The position numbers were made by a program, and so were the translations under genes. Shown here in pieces: positions 1 through 11,532 of a DNA stretch of 64,000 bases; position 1 is the stretch's first letter; the number at the start of each line of letters is the position of its first letter. The stretch comes from Parasponia andersonii (lineage: Eukaryota > Streptophyta > Magnoliopsida > Rosales > Cannabaceae): the NCBI GenBank assembly GCA_002914805.1, contig JXTB01000423.1, positions 1 through 64,000 on the forward strand. Direction: 5' to 3'. Below the pieces are notes generated by a model. The model made no database searches and was not told the origin of the DNA. It saw only the letters and a program-made list of their open reading frames with translations.

Positions 1-1049
1 GAGGAAGATTATAGATTACAAGCATTACAGGCCAACAACTGTATTTGCTACTTAGAGTTGTATGAGGATTAATACCATCCACAGATAGACCAAGATGAAG
101 ATTCCTTAGATCACTTCCAAAAGAAGGCCATTTGTCATCTATTATTTTCCAAACCGGTGAATCGGCTAGATATCTAAGTTTACCATCTTCTATCCTCTCA
201 TTCGCATGCCATATTAGATCTTTAGCATGCTCACAATTTCGGAATAGACGGGTAAAACGAGGAATTGGAGGAATATATCACAAAATCTTAGCGGGGTTCC
301 AACTTTTATCTCTTTAGAATTCTTATTCTGTTGTCACCTAAGCTTACCACATACTGGACAACAAATTGCATCTTTAAATTTCTTTCGATATAAAATACAA
401 TCATTTGGGTAAGCGTGAATTTTCTCATATTGCATACCCAATGAGCATAAAGTTTTTTTGGCCTCAGAAAAAGAAGGTGGCATCTTATTATCATTTGGCA
501 GTATCTCTCCTAGTAAAGCTAACAAGTCTGAAAGACTCTTATTACTCCATCCATGTCTTGCTTTCAAATTATACAATTTCAATAATGCAGACAACTTTGT
601 AAATTTCGTACAACCCGGATAGATCAGTTGCTCAGGATCATTAAGTAATGATTGAAACTTAAGAGGATCTACATCTGTTTCATACTGTGCATCTCAATCA
701 TTTCAAAAAGATCATCATTTAAATCTAACTCATAATCATCTCTTATACTTTTCTTTGACGAAAATCTGGTAATTGGAATCTTTTCACCATGCCAAATCCA
801 TTGTTTGTAACTTTGATCTATTCCATTGAAATATAAGTGTTCTTTTATCTTTTTAACACTTATCTTTTGTAAATTTCCACATTTAATACACGAACATGGA
901 ATTAAATTAGAATCTTTGACATTTTCAATAGCAAACTCCAAAAAGTTATCAACTCCCTTTCTATATTCAGTCGATAGTCTATCCGCCAATATCCATTCCT
1001 TATCTATTCTAAGCACAATTGAAAAACAAAAAATAAAAATAAAAATATA
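1..1049 (-). pseudogene. TNP2-type CACTA transposase, N-terminal part
   Basis: Read on the minus strand, about 670-1020 encodes the transposase-associated domain found at the N-terminus of CACTA transposases: DKEW near the start, then PCSCIKCGN and a C-terminal YKQWIWHGE motif. It is followed at about 350-600 by LKARHGWSNKS, IHAYPNDCILYRK and CCPVCGK, the start of the TNP2 transposase core. Between about 60 and 300 the next block is recognisable (NCEHAKDLIWHANERIEDGK), and the protein continues off the edge. The family normally begins M-D-K-x-W; here the codon before DKEW is ATA (Ile), so the usual start is lost unless an upstream spliced exon supplies one. Several frame changes separate the blocks, so this copy is probably dead. 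The identification as CACTA is firm; the exon structure is not. Confidence 0.85.
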
Positions 1050-2021
1050 CACCTGATATCAAAATCTAACTAAATTGAGTACTGTAAAAATTTGAGAAAA
1101 TATACCTCAGTTTGCTCAGTTTGCTAATTCATAAGTAATCTAAGTACTATAACTTCTACTAAAACCTATATGCAAATTAAAATGATAAATAAAATTAAAC
1201 ATCTATAATTCACAATACTTTAAATTTGAAAATTCATATATTTGAAATAAGTATATATGTAAAATAAGAATTTTGACAACTAAAAAATTGATCATGTCCA
1301 AATTAAATAGTACTAAGTATCTAACATAAAATTTGTAGAAATTGAGAGAGTCTACCTCAATTTTAAACTTTTGTAACTAATGATCACCTCCACATGACTT
1401 CACACAATTAAAAACATTGAATATATAAATTTCTAAAAAACTACACAATATTCAATTAAAATTACATAAATTTGGATTAATTGGCACTAAGGATGGAAAT
1501 TAAAAAGCATAACCTAATATATGATTTCTAGTAAATAAATATGAAATTGGTATAAATTTATATAATACACCTTCAATTTAAAACTTTTTACAACTAAATG
1601 AACTCACATTTCACCTAAAATAAATAAAAAATAATAATAACAAATTCGGATTAATTTACACTAAAATAGCAAAACATACCCAAAAATAAGATTTCTAGCA
1701 AATAAATAGTCTAACTCGGCATTACAAGAGTAAAGATTATCAATGCATGCTTAAGATATTCACATTTGATAAATTAGGGTTCCAAATATAAACTCTTTCG
1801 AATATAACCTAAAACATAAAATTTCTACAAAATAATTGGTCAAAATCATGATTACGACAATGGGTAATCTAATTTTAGTAGCAAAAACGAGTTTAAAAGC
1901 TTAAATATACCTTATTTGCTGGAGAAAATGGTGAAAACGGTGGAAGGGGGAGACTATTGGCTGGGGCTGGAAGTGAAGAGGAAGAGCGAGTTGTCTGCTG
2001 TTGGGCGATCATTTTGGGGTC

Positions 2022-2031
2022 CTTTATATAG
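2022..2031 (-). promoter_or_regulatory. TATA box of the CACTA transposase promoter
   Basis: On the minus strand the sequence reads GCTCTATATAAAGG, a canonical plant TATA box. It lies between the subterminal repeats and the transposase region. A candidate splice donor (AATAAG|GTATAT) lies downstream near 1911, which would give a transcript with a leader intron. No transcript evidence is available here. Confidence 0.6.
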
Positions 2032-2049
2032 AGCCCCTACCTCGGTACC

Positions 2050-2310
2050 CAAAAGGTGCCGTTAAAGATGAGATACCACTGTGCTTTTTAGGCGCCGTGG
2101 TATTTTATTACGGCGCTTAATAAGCATCGTGATATATTTATTACGGTGCCTTATGGGCGCCGTGAAAGTTAAATACAATGGTGCCTTTTGGGCACCGTTA
2201 AAGATTGGATACCACGGCGCTTCTTAGGTGCTGTGGTATTGCCTCTGTCTATCACGGCACTTATTAAGCGCCGTGATAGTGCGTCCGTACATGCGCCGTG
2301 ATAGTAGATA
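2050..2310. repeat. CACTA subterminal repeat array (GGCGCCGTG motifs)
   Basis: About ten short copies of GGCGCCGTG / CACGGCGC and close variants occur in direct and inverted orientation in 260 bp. In CACTA elements such motifs bind the element's own DNA-binding protein and are needed for excision; that role is inferred from the family. Confidence 0.8.
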
Positions 2311-2322
2311 TTTTTAGTAGTG

Positions 2323-2687
2323 CTACTAAGTAGATTTATGGAGATGACTTTGTAGTTAATTTGAGAACTTGAAACTACAAATAATTTTTGTAAATTATTT
2401 TGAACTTTGGATTAAAGTTTTCAATTGAACTCATTTTATCAAAATCCATGAATTATTTATAAGTTTCCAAACGAATTAATTTCAAGTTTTCTTAAATTTT
2501 AATGGGTAATTTTTCTTAAGTAATTAAAACTTCTAAGAGTTTTAATAGTTATGGAATTTATAATGATTTGAGAACTAAAATGAAATTATCTAATACTTGA
2601 TTTTTCCTGAATTTCAGAAAATTAATATTTTATTAAACGTTCATTTAAAATTAGTAAAAGTCAGGTTTTGGATTTCCGGTCGTGACA
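2323..2687 (+). repeat. 3' end of an LTR of family L, cut by the CACTA element
   Basis: This stretch is the 3' end of the LTR family seen complete at 21905-24123 and 32808-35737. All three share a conserved tail (AATTAGTAAAAGTCA-like followed by TTTCGGTCGTGACA) and the block GGAATTTATAATGATTTGAG. It ends in CA at 2687. The 5' part of this copy lies beyond the CACTA insertion, off the window. Confidence 0.8.
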
Positions 2688-2760
2688 GATGGTGATTATT
2701 TTGTTAGTGAAATAATGAAGTTTTTGCACAGATAAAACAGGGAAGATTACTAAGGATATT

Positions 2761-2985
2761 ATGGATGTAAATCTGGCTAAGAGTGATAATGGTACACATG
2801 CAGCTAGTGCGAGTTCGTCTGGGGTGCAAAATGTAGCCTTTAATAAGGAGAATTTGGTTCCTCAGTGTATTAAAGAAATGCAAATGGTAGTTTCTAAAGA
2901 TTGGGTTATTGAGTCTGAGGATGGTTGGCAGCAAGTTTCCACCAAGTCTAGGAAACAAAAGGTAAATAAAATAAAGTATACATAG
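2761..2985 (+). pseudogene. LINE ORF1, C-terminal remnant
   Basis: A 74-codon open stretch ends with ESEDGWQQVSTKSRKQK, which resembles the DGWQ-V-basic tail commonly found at the end of plant LINE ORF1 (nucleic-acid-binding) proteins. It lies directly before the ORF2 start at 3038. The N-terminal part is missing because an LTR ends just upstream at 2687. Confidence 0.6.
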
Positions 2986-3037
2986 ATATTTAGGGTTATT
3001 TCACTCGAGATAGGGTGGTTATAATCCTTAAGCATTC

Positions 3038-5358
3038 ATGAACTGCCTTTTTTGGAATGCTAGGGGTATGGGTAATGTTCTGACACAACAGGTTTTCTCT
3101 AATTTTTGTCCTTCCAATTCTCTTTGCTTTTTTTGGAGTTTTTGAACTAATGATAGATATTTTGTTCTATCTCTGAGAGTTTTCTTTATAGTGTGGTATG
3201 TCTCTATTGACGGTGAATAATCATGGCACTTTACTGCCTAATATTTGGATTTTTCGAAAAACTAATGGGGTGAATTGTAGTATTATGCAGAATTGTAGTT
3301 AAATTGAATCTCTTGAGATTTTAGTTTGTCTTATTTCTTTTGTTAATGTTAGCATAATTATGTTCATAGAAGGGTGCTTTGGAATGATTTAAGAGATATC
3401 ACCTCTAAACATGCTAAACCTTGGTTGGTTATGGGAGGCTTCAATTCTATTTTGGAGCCCACGAACAATTAGGGGGTTGTTCTCCAATAAGAAGCTTTTG
3501 TTCTGACTTTATGGCTGTTATTTCTGAATGTAATCTAATTGATCATCCTTCTATGGGAGCTTGTTTTACTTAGGTTAGTAGTCGTGGTAGGGTTAGACCT
3601 GTTGAAAGAAGGTTAGATCGTGCTCTTTGTAATGAAGCTTTGCTTAACCATTGATCCTCTACTCAATACTAAGCTCTTCCTCATATTTCCTCCCATCCTA
3701 ATCCTCTTTCGGTGACTATTTTTGATGCTTTTAGAAGTTCCCCGAAGCCTTTTTCATGTGAACAGAACGTGGACGGCTCATAGCGAATTTTTTTTCACTT
3801 GTGCATAAGATTTGGAATTCCAAATAGCTTTTTGGTTGTCCAATGTATATTGTGATGCAAAAGTTAAAGGCTTTGCAGTTCTAATTGAAGTCTTGGAATA
3901 AAGAAGTTTTTGGGGATGTTAATTCACTTGTGGAGGAAGCTATGAAGGTTTTGTGTAATGTACAAAATTGAGCAGTAGTTGATGGTTATTCGGATGAGCT
4001 TTGTGGTGATGAGGCAGTGGCTCTCACTCATCTTGAAGATGTTTTTTTGAAATCTGAAATGTTGGCTAGAGAGCAATCTAGAATTCGGTGGCTTAAAGAG
4101 GGGGATAGAAACTCCAATTTCTTTGACTTGATTAATGCCAGAATTCGTCGAACTAAAGGTAGTATTTCCAGTCTTTGTATTGATGAGATGTTTATGGATA
4201 ATATGGATATTATTAAAGCTCATACTGTGAATTATCACAATGAGCTTTTTTCTGAGAATGATCATAATTTGGATTGTTCTAGTTTTGTTAATTGCATAAT
4301 TTCTTTTTTGGTTTCCATGGATGATAACATTTTACTCACTAAAGTTCCAGAAATGGAGGAAGTTCGCAAAGCTGTTTTAGATCTTAATGGGTTGAGTGCT
4401 CCTGGTCCGGATGGTGTCTCTCAGGATGCTTTTATCATCCTTATTGGTCCTATTATTAAGGATGATCTGACCAAAGCTGCTTGTAATTTTTTTCAGACTG
4501 GTTTTATTCTTCCAGATTTGAATTCTATTTTTTTGGTTCCAGTTCAAAAGTTTGTGGAGTCTAATTCGGTTCGTAAGTTTCGTCCTATTGCTTTATTTAA
4601 TTTTCTTTTCAATGTTGTTACTAAGATTTTGGCAGATACAATGAGAACTATTAGTAGTAGAATTATTTCCAAAAATTAAAGCTCCTATGTTATTTTAATG
4701 ATTTCAGAATCTGTCAAAAGTCTTTTAGAGGTAATATTGGCCTAAAGATTGATATTAAGAAGGCTTTTGATACCATTAGATGGGGTTTTATTCTTCAAGC
4801 CTTGAAGGCTTTTGGTTTCAATGATGTATTTGTACAATGAATTCATTGCATTCTACATTCAGCTAGGATTTCCATTTTTATAAATGGTGATATGGTTGGT
4901 TTCTTTGGTTGTAAAAAGTGTGTTAGACAAGGAGATTCATCCTCTATCCTCTTTGTTTTTCTGCTTAGTGGAGGATGCTTTAAGCTTGGGGATTGCTGAT
5001 TTGGTTTCTCGAGGCTTATTAAATCCTATTTCTTCACCCAAATGTTGTTAGGCTCCTTCTCATATTCTTTTATGTGGATGGTATCTTTGTTTTCTGTAAT
5101 GTTAAAAAAAGGCCTTTGAGGGATTTGATAGGTCTATTTGATACATATGCTACAATTTCAGGTCATGTTATTAGTAGAGAGAATTCTACCATTTTTGTGG
5201 TTCAATGGCTGCTCCTTGAGTTGATCCCCTATTAACCTTTTTACGCATATCTGGGGATAGTTTTCCTTTTACTTATGTAGGAGTTCCAATCTTTACATAG
5301 AAGCCTAGAAAATCTAATTTACAGGCTATTATTGATGGAGTGATTGCAAAATTTGCTT
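3038..5358 (+). pseudogene. LINE ORF2: endonuclease and reverse transcriptase, first part
   Basis: ORF2 starts at the ATG at 3038 with MNCLFWNARGMGN, the typical opening of the APE-like endonuclease. Further motifs are WLVMGGFNSIL near 3422 (the catalytic Asp of GDFN is Gly here) and VERRLDRAL near 3600. The reverse transcriptase begins near 4017 with the LKEGDRNSNFF, LSAPGPDGV and FRPIALFN blocks. DIKKAFDTIRW (4750) and CVRQGD (4918) follow, and the active-site box reads LYVDGIFVFC instead of YADD. Loss of catalytic residues in both domains plus frame breaks means this copy cannot move itself. It stops at the CACTA insertion at 5359. Confidence 0.88.
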
Positions 5359-6770
5359 CACTACTACAGAAAATGTTTTTGACGTTATTTATAGGGTGAC
5401 GTATAAGAGAAACTACGTCGCTCCATAAGCGACATAAAAACGGGTGATGTGGTAGTCCCACATTATACCACGTCACTCAAAAAGTGACATGGTATGCTGG
5501 TCTATGACATCACTCATATAAAATATGAAGTGGTATACTAATTTACGATGTCACTTGTATAAAAAACGACATAGTACACTAACTTAACATGTTATTTGTA
5601 GAAAAAATGACGTGGTATATTTAATTACCACGTTGCTTATATAGAAAGTGACATGGTAGGTAACAAATTATCAATTATTAGGATCCAACCACGTCGCTTT
5701 TAAGGGGATACTATGTCACTTTTCTAGGAAATGATGTGGTATGTGTCGTCTTTTACCCCCTACATACTCGGTCGCATACTCGGCCAATGTAGGTTACCGT
5801 ATTCTAAAAAATTGTAACCACCCCGCAGATATTCTCATAAATCAGACTAATGATATACGTGCTTTACACCACTTCTACGAGCCAAACACCAAATCACCGA
5901 TTTCGTAATCTATTGTCTAAATATTTACGATGTCGCTTCTTCTTTTGCCTTCCTTTCAGCACCTTGGTATTGTCAATGATTGTCGGAAACCTCAAAAATT
6001 TGCATCTGAAAGATCAAAAAAGACTATTACATCAATTTTTAAAGATTTAAAAATTGAAGAAATTGAAATTAAAGAAAGGTACTTTAAATTCGAAATGGGT
6101 AGAGTTTGAATGAGAAGGTATTGAAAATTTTGGTTCTGTTCTAATTGGGATTAGGGGACGATTTGATAGGGTTGATTGGTTTAAATGGACGGTCGTGATG
6201 GAGTATTTTTTGTAGGTACAGATCAATGAAATGTCTAATTTGAGCCCCAAACTACATTGCTCTTTAGAGTGACGTGGTACTAAATAAAACAATATAGCAC
6301 GTTACTTTCTATAAAAACGACGTGGTAGGAGTGCACATACCACATCAAGCAGAGTGACATGGTACTAAATAGAATAATATATCACATCACTTTCTGCAAA
6401 AGTGACATGATAGGGATGCACATACCACATCACTCGATGTGGTATGTGCACCCCTACTACGTCACTTTTGCCAAAAAACGAACAAAGTGACATGGTATTA
6501 AATAAATGATGTGGTATGTGCACTCTAACCATATCACTTTTATGGAAAACAACATAAAGTAACATGATATTAAATAAAATAATATACCATGTTACTTTTT
6601 GTTGAAGCGACGTGCTGTGTGACCCGACCACGTTGCTCGTTACATAAGCAATGTAGTAGAACCTGCAATCACGTTACTTTTAAATGACATGACGAGAGAG
6701 TTCAACCACGTTGCTTTCTTTAGAAAATGACGTGGTTCAAGTGACATCGTTGGTCCTTTTTTTAGTAATG
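5359..6770. mobile_element. Non-autonomous CACTA element, 1,412 bp
   Basis: The left end is CACTACTACAGAAAATG; the right end read in reverse is CATTACTAAAAAAAGG, one mismatch from CACTACTA. It is flanked by the 3-bp target duplication CTT (5356-5358 and 6771-6773). The body is filled with copies of GTGACGTGGTA and its complement (about 5390-5760 and 6250-6740). Only a middle of about 500 bp lacks them. No transposase is encoded, so it would have needed one from a related element. It splits the LINE reverse-transcriptase region; LINE sequence resumes with SWKGK at 6771. Confidence 0.9.
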
Positions 6771-7389
6771 CTTGTTGGAAGGGAAAGTATCTTAACTCAT
6801 TCCTTTTCGGTTTACAAATGGCCTATCTCACTTCTTAAATATTTGGAAGGTGCCATTCATAATTGCATTTGGACTGGAGATGTTCTTGGTAAGAGGATTG
6901 TTTCTATAGCTTGGAAAAAACTGTGTTCGTTGGAACGAAGGTGGTCTAGATATTAAAGATCTATGTTCTTACAATGCATCTCTAAATTAGCTTGGAAAAT
7001 GTTATTAGATTCATATGGAAGTTGTGGGTTTATTCATAGCCCTTTTTTCAAGTCTCGTTGGTATCTAAAAGCAACTTATTTTTCTTCCTCTATTTAGCCT
7101 CGAATTAAAAGCCATATTTCTGATATGTTACAAGAGTCTCGTTGAATTTTGGGTCACTATGCTTTTTTGTCTTTTTAGAATGATAATTGGGTTATTGTTA
7201 CTCTTGCTGATGAAATTGGAATTCCCCGTAGGACTCATTCTATTTTTAAATCTTTAGTTTTCGATTTTATAATTAATGGTGAATGGAATATACTAGATTT
7301 TTTCAAGTTTTCTTATTCGAATAGTTGGAATAGTAAAAGGAAAACTATTATTCCTATTAGTTAAAGAGATATAGATTTGTTTATTTAGT
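6771..7389 (+). pseudogene. LINE ORF2, region after the reverse-transcriptase core
   Basis: This resumes the LINE after the CACTA insertion with SWKGK, then SVYKWPISLLKYLE and NCIWTGD, the conserved segment downstream of the RT palm in plant L1 elements. It runs on through the weaker C-terminal region (WVIVTLADEIG near 7190) to DIDLFI, where the next insertion begins at 7390. Confidence 0.85.
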
Positions 7390-8921
7390 TGATAAGTGTA
7401 TTTTACACTTATCTTTACTATATTTTCAAGCTTAAGGATTACTCGTCATTGAGCTCTTTTTACTTGTTTGGTTGTATTTAATGCACATTTCAGGTGAGAG
7501 GCCATTGAGAGGAGAATTCAGCTTTTCAAGTGAAACAGAGGCTAAACCAAGGTAATTTCGATCATTTATGAGTGAAGACAAACGAATGATGTCTCAGCAG
7601 TATGTAGCAGTACCAGAATGGAAGAAACTTAACAGAACTGGGCGCTATAGCACCAAATTAGCGCCGCAGTGCCAAAAGTTCCAGAGAACTAGCACTGCGA
7701 CACCAGGAAGTGGCGTCACGGCACTAGAAGATTAATCCCGCAGTGCCGCAGCACCACGCCTACAGTGCCGTGACACCAGGTGATAAATCCCGTGGCATCA
7801 CAGTGCCACACCTATGGCACCGCGGTGCTATCCCCTGGATATTATGGTGCCATAATGCCATAGTTTGGCACTACAGTGCCACCTGCTCGACCGTTTTGGC
7901 ATTGCATGTTGCAGAATTCCTAGACTGTGGCCAGTTTTGTCTCAATTGTTTAACCTCTCCTTAGATCAGCTGAAGGATCAGAGGAGAAAAACCCTAGCAG
8001 CCAAAATTAGAAAGAGAGTTGGGAGAGCTTCTAAGGGAGAAACAACTAAAAACCTTTTTCATCAATAGGAGACGAAAAGATTGAGCAAGCTTCAAAGAGT
8101 TTTTCTTTCTTTTTCTCAATTTTATCTTTCCATTTTTTGCTATGGACGTGTGTCAGCTATATCTCTTATATTTCTCTTTGTATAACTATGAACTAAACTC
8201 TCTTGCTAGGGATGTAATCAAACTTCTAATGTAATTCATTTATGTTGTATTACTCATTTGTTCTTGCTATCCATGTATGAGTTAATGGTTCCACCTTGTC
8301 CTTAATACTTCTATTTATTTGGCCATTAAACCGATTGATGTGTGAAACCTATTTGAACTTAGAAAAGGGAGTTAGGTTTGGACATAGGTTGAACAGCATA
8401 GGATTGCCTAGTATGGGGTGAGTTTGCATAGAATAGGAATATATCTATATAACCTATGCAATCTTGTATGTGAATTAACATGCTTAATGAGTTTAAATAA
8501 CTTATGTTAGGAGTAACATATTATCTTGTTTAAGTATTTTCTCCTATATCTTGGAAAGGAATTTGTGATTACTATTGAATTCCCGGTTGTTAATTCTAAG
8601 TGGATGGTTGAACGGTGAGGAAAACTAGTAATTGAAGGAGTTAGAGGAGAGATTGTATCCTTAGGCTTTGATTATTATCATAAACTATCTTTGATTTTTT
8701 AGTGTTAATTTCTATCATTTACTTTTCTATTAAATTCACATTTTAATTTAGATTCAAAATAACTACTTATTGTCTTTTGGATAAATCGCCAACTACTTTT
8801 GGTTAGTACTTAGTATTTGTAATTCTTTTGTTTCTCGTGGGATTCGACACTCACTTGTCTTTTATATTACTTGTTGCGACCCGTATAATTGCGATGTTTG
8901 TGTATTAGAAATAGCCCAATA
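7390..8921 (+). repeat. Solo LTR (TGATAAGTG type), 1.53 kb, in the LINE
   Basis: It begins TGATAAGTGTATTTTACAC and has near its end GTGGGATTCGACACTCACTTG and TTGCGACCCGTATAATTGCG, motifs common at the 3' end of one class of plant LTRs. The flanks are TTAGT (7385-7389) and TTGGT (8922-8926), a 5-bp duplication with one change. LINE coding resumes exactly after it, as WSSS and then TKDVYELI. No internal region remains, so it is a solo LTR. A GC-rich patch at about 7640-7880 contains many CAGTGCC / GGCACC units. Confidence 0.8.
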
Positions 8922-8926
8922 TTGGT

Positions 8927-10111
8927 CAAGTTCCAGATCTAGCTCTTGCTGCACTAAAGATGTCTATGAGCTAATTAGGCCTCACAGGTCTAGTGTTAGT
9001 TAGGGCAAGTTTCTTTGACAGCCTTTCATCTTGCGTGGCAAATTTTTCTTAGTTTGGAGACTTTTTCATCGACAGCTTCCTACATAAGATAATCAATGTT
9101 GTGGTTTGTAGTTAGCTTCTTTTTGTTTTTTTTCAATCTTCAGTTTCGAGGACTCTTTCGCATTTGTTTCTCTATTGTCCTTTAGCTAAAAAAAGTTTAG
9201 AGTTAGGTAGCTAGAGGTTTTGATATTAATTTTGTATCTATTGATATTCATTCTTTCATTTGTTGGGCTACTTTAAAAGGTTTTAGTCCTCAGATTACAT
9301 CTCTTTGATTAGCTGTTACCTTCTTTGGTCTTTGGGCAATTTGGTCTTCTAGGAATCGTATTGTTTTTTATGGTATTATTTGTAAGGCAGGTTCTATAAT
9401 TACTCAGATCAAGCAAGCCATATTACCTGCTAGCAAGCTTCCTTTGGGTTTCAGTTTTGGATCAGTTGAGGAGTAGAAAGTTTTGAACTTTCTAAAGGTT
9501 GATTTTTCTCTTTATAAGGCTCCTAAGATCATTCTTGTGTATTAGATTATGCCTATGCCTGATTGGGTGAAGGTCAACACATGTGGTTCTATAGTTGGAA
9601 ATCCAGGGTATGTTGCTTGTGGTGGTATTTTTCAGAAATTATCGTAGTAAAGTTAAAGGTTATTATAGTATCCTTCTTAGTAAAATGTTTCCTATTGAAG
9701 TTAATTATGAGCTGTAGTGAATGCTATATTTTTGGCTTGACAAATGGCTTAGCATAAACTTTGGGTGGAGAGTGATTCTTTGAATATTATTAATTTGTTC
9801 AATTAAGGATGTGGTTATATTCCTTGGCAAATCCTCAACGAATTGGCAAAGAGTCCTTTACTTGTTTAGGTATATGACTATTCATTTTTCTCATGTATAT
9901 AGAAAAGCTAATTCTTGTACTCTTGAAGTTGGGAATTTCAATAGGATATGGTAGTTTTATGCTCCTTGCTATCTCTTTCCTTCGGTTAATAGGAATTGTT
10001 TAGGATTATCTTTTTTATAGGTTTGGTTGATTTCTTATATTCTTTGTTCTTTTCTCCTCTACTTTAATAATATTTCCTCCTTTGAGGAAGCACATTCATT
10101 CAAAAAAAAAA
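8927..10111 (+). pseudogene. LINE ORF2 C-terminus: zinc-binding region, RNase H, 3' UTR and poly(A)
   Basis: After TKDVYELI (about 8955) comes FFLVWRLFHRQLPT (about 9050), the reverse-transcriptase-associated zinc-binding region. From about 9553 the RNase H domain follows: VKVNTCGSIVGNPG (the catalytic Asp of NxDGS is Cys), later WVESDS and HVYRKAN. After about 9,960 there is a non-coding 3' UTR and a run of A at 10,102-10,111. Multiple stops show decay. Confidence 0.82.
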
Positions 10112-10612
10112 GAAAGCATAAACTATCAATAAGAAACTCCTTACTATCACTAATATATATGTGTTATTTCTCTTTTTATATTTAATCCATTGTTAATTTA
10201 TATATTTATTAGGACTTGTAGGAATTTAAAAAAAATATATTATCTTATACAAAATATTAATTGAGTATATTGGTTGGAATTAGGACCGAAAGATTATATT
10301 ATTGAACCAAAGTTACAAATTTATCGAACATTTATTCATCAAGGTTATACTTTATTTCTTTTTTTCCTCTTTCTAAATAACAGTTAGCACAAGTTATTTA
10401 GACTGGTAACTATTTTCGAATGTTTTTAATTGTTTCATTAATTAATGTGCAATCATAACTTGACTAAAAGTTTTATTAAGGAGAAAAATGATTTGTAAGA
10501 TGATTAATGTGAAATTATTACAATCCAAGTGGTATATATTTATCTTTTCAAATAAATTAGGCAGTATTACATTTAAAATGACAACTAATATAAAGAAAAG
10601 TAATTAGCGGTA
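10112..10612. other. AT-rich spacer, no gene seen
   Basis: There is no coding reading frame of note and no repeat boundary that I could define between the LINE poly(A) and the next LTR. Confidence 0.6.
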
Positions 10613-11022
10613 CATGATGTTAGACATAAATACAAATTGAAATTAACTTAATACTATCCTAAGATCATTCATGTCAAATTATTAGTACAGGAATTATTGA
10701 GAAACTATGACTAACCTAAATCTATAGTGAGCAGATGGTGAACACAATCACGGAAGCATTTAAACTATTGACAGCCTGAGAGTTAAAGATCTTTCACAAC
10801 GAAAGTACTCAATGTCTGCTCAGTAGATTTCTCTCACTATGATGGAGAAAAAAAGAGAAGCGCGTACGTATTAGAATTAGCTTTGAGACCATAAGTTTAA
10901 TAATTTATTTTATATACGATTTAATTAGGATATCTATCGACCCTAACTAAGCCATCTAACTCGGTAGCCATATTATTAATCTATACTCAGATGGATATTT
11001 CTGACCCAACTCAATTAGAACA

Positions 11023-11532
11023 TAATATAGTAGAAGTGTCAGATGAGAAAGATCTTTCGGAAATTAAAGGTAACCTACTACAACCTATTTAATCGCTCAT
11101 GAAATAGCAAGAAATAGGCTTCAAAATATCACTGATTCAGTCAGAATACCAAAAATTTAGGTAAAAAAAGAGATACACTTTCTATAATTTTTATACAGCT
11201 CCAAAAAATTAATAGAAATTGCTCTAAGGCTTACAATCTATTGAAAAAATAGGGAAAACATAAAACCCTAACCAAAATTTAAAATATTCGGAATAAGATC
11301 ACAAGATAAAGAAAAACAAAAACAAAAAAAAGCAACTAAAATAAGCTATTATCTCAGAAGCGATAGATTGAGTGATAGACCAAAAATTTCTACCAAATTC
11401 TGTGGTAGATCGATTCTATCTACCGAATTTGACAGAAGCTAAATTGTACTTTTCGAATAACAAAATGACCAACTTGTTGTTGGAAGCCGTCAATTAGAAA
11501 CTACCATTTCTATTTTTTTCCACATTGCATGA
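11023..11532 (-). repeat. 3' LTR of gypsy element A
   Basis: This is the partner of the LTR at 13360-13874. It shares blocks such as GAAATAGGCTTCAAA and AGAGATACACTTTCT with the LTRs of elements B and C. Confidence 0.7.

Larger units (their letters stand above)
1..2322 (-). mobile_element. CACTA (En/Spm) DNA transposon, 5' part, continues off the left edge
   Basis: The right boundary at 2322 reads, on the minus strand, CACTACTAAAAATATC, the typical CACTA terminus. Next to it (about 2050-2310) is an array of short GGCGCCGTG-like motifs in both orientations, as expected for CACTA subterminal repeats. Inside, still on the minus strand, are a TATA box and then the N-terminal part of a TNP2-type transposase. 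The other end and its copy of the 3-bp target duplication (CTA at 2323-2325) are outside the window. The element lies inside an LTR whose 3' end remains at 2323-2687. Confidence 0.9.
2688..10111 (+). mobile_element. L1-type LINE with RNase H domain, interrupted by two later insertions
   Basis: Pieces of one non-LTR retrotransposon lie in order on the plus strand: the end of ORF1 (2761-2985), endonuclease (from 3038), reverse transcriptase (about 4017-5358), the post-RT region (6771-7389), a zinc-binding reverse-transcriptase-associated domain and RNase H (8927 to about 9990), then an A-rich tail at about 10,102-10,111. The reading matches plant L1 elements that have a C-terminal RNase H. A CACTA element (5359-6770) and a solo LTR (7390-8921) interrupt it, and an LTR has cut off its 5' end. 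Many stops and shifts show that it is dead. Confidence 0.9.

Noticed and set aside
5850-6631. Open frames of 66-88 codons within the non-autonomous CACTA element
   Set aside because: They translate subterminal repeat units or the AT-rich middle; no transposase similarity is seen.
7743-8068. Two overlapping open frames of about 70 codons
   Set aside because: They fall in the GC-rich array of a solo LTR and show repeat-derived composition (HRGAIPW, PHHAYSA), not a protein family.
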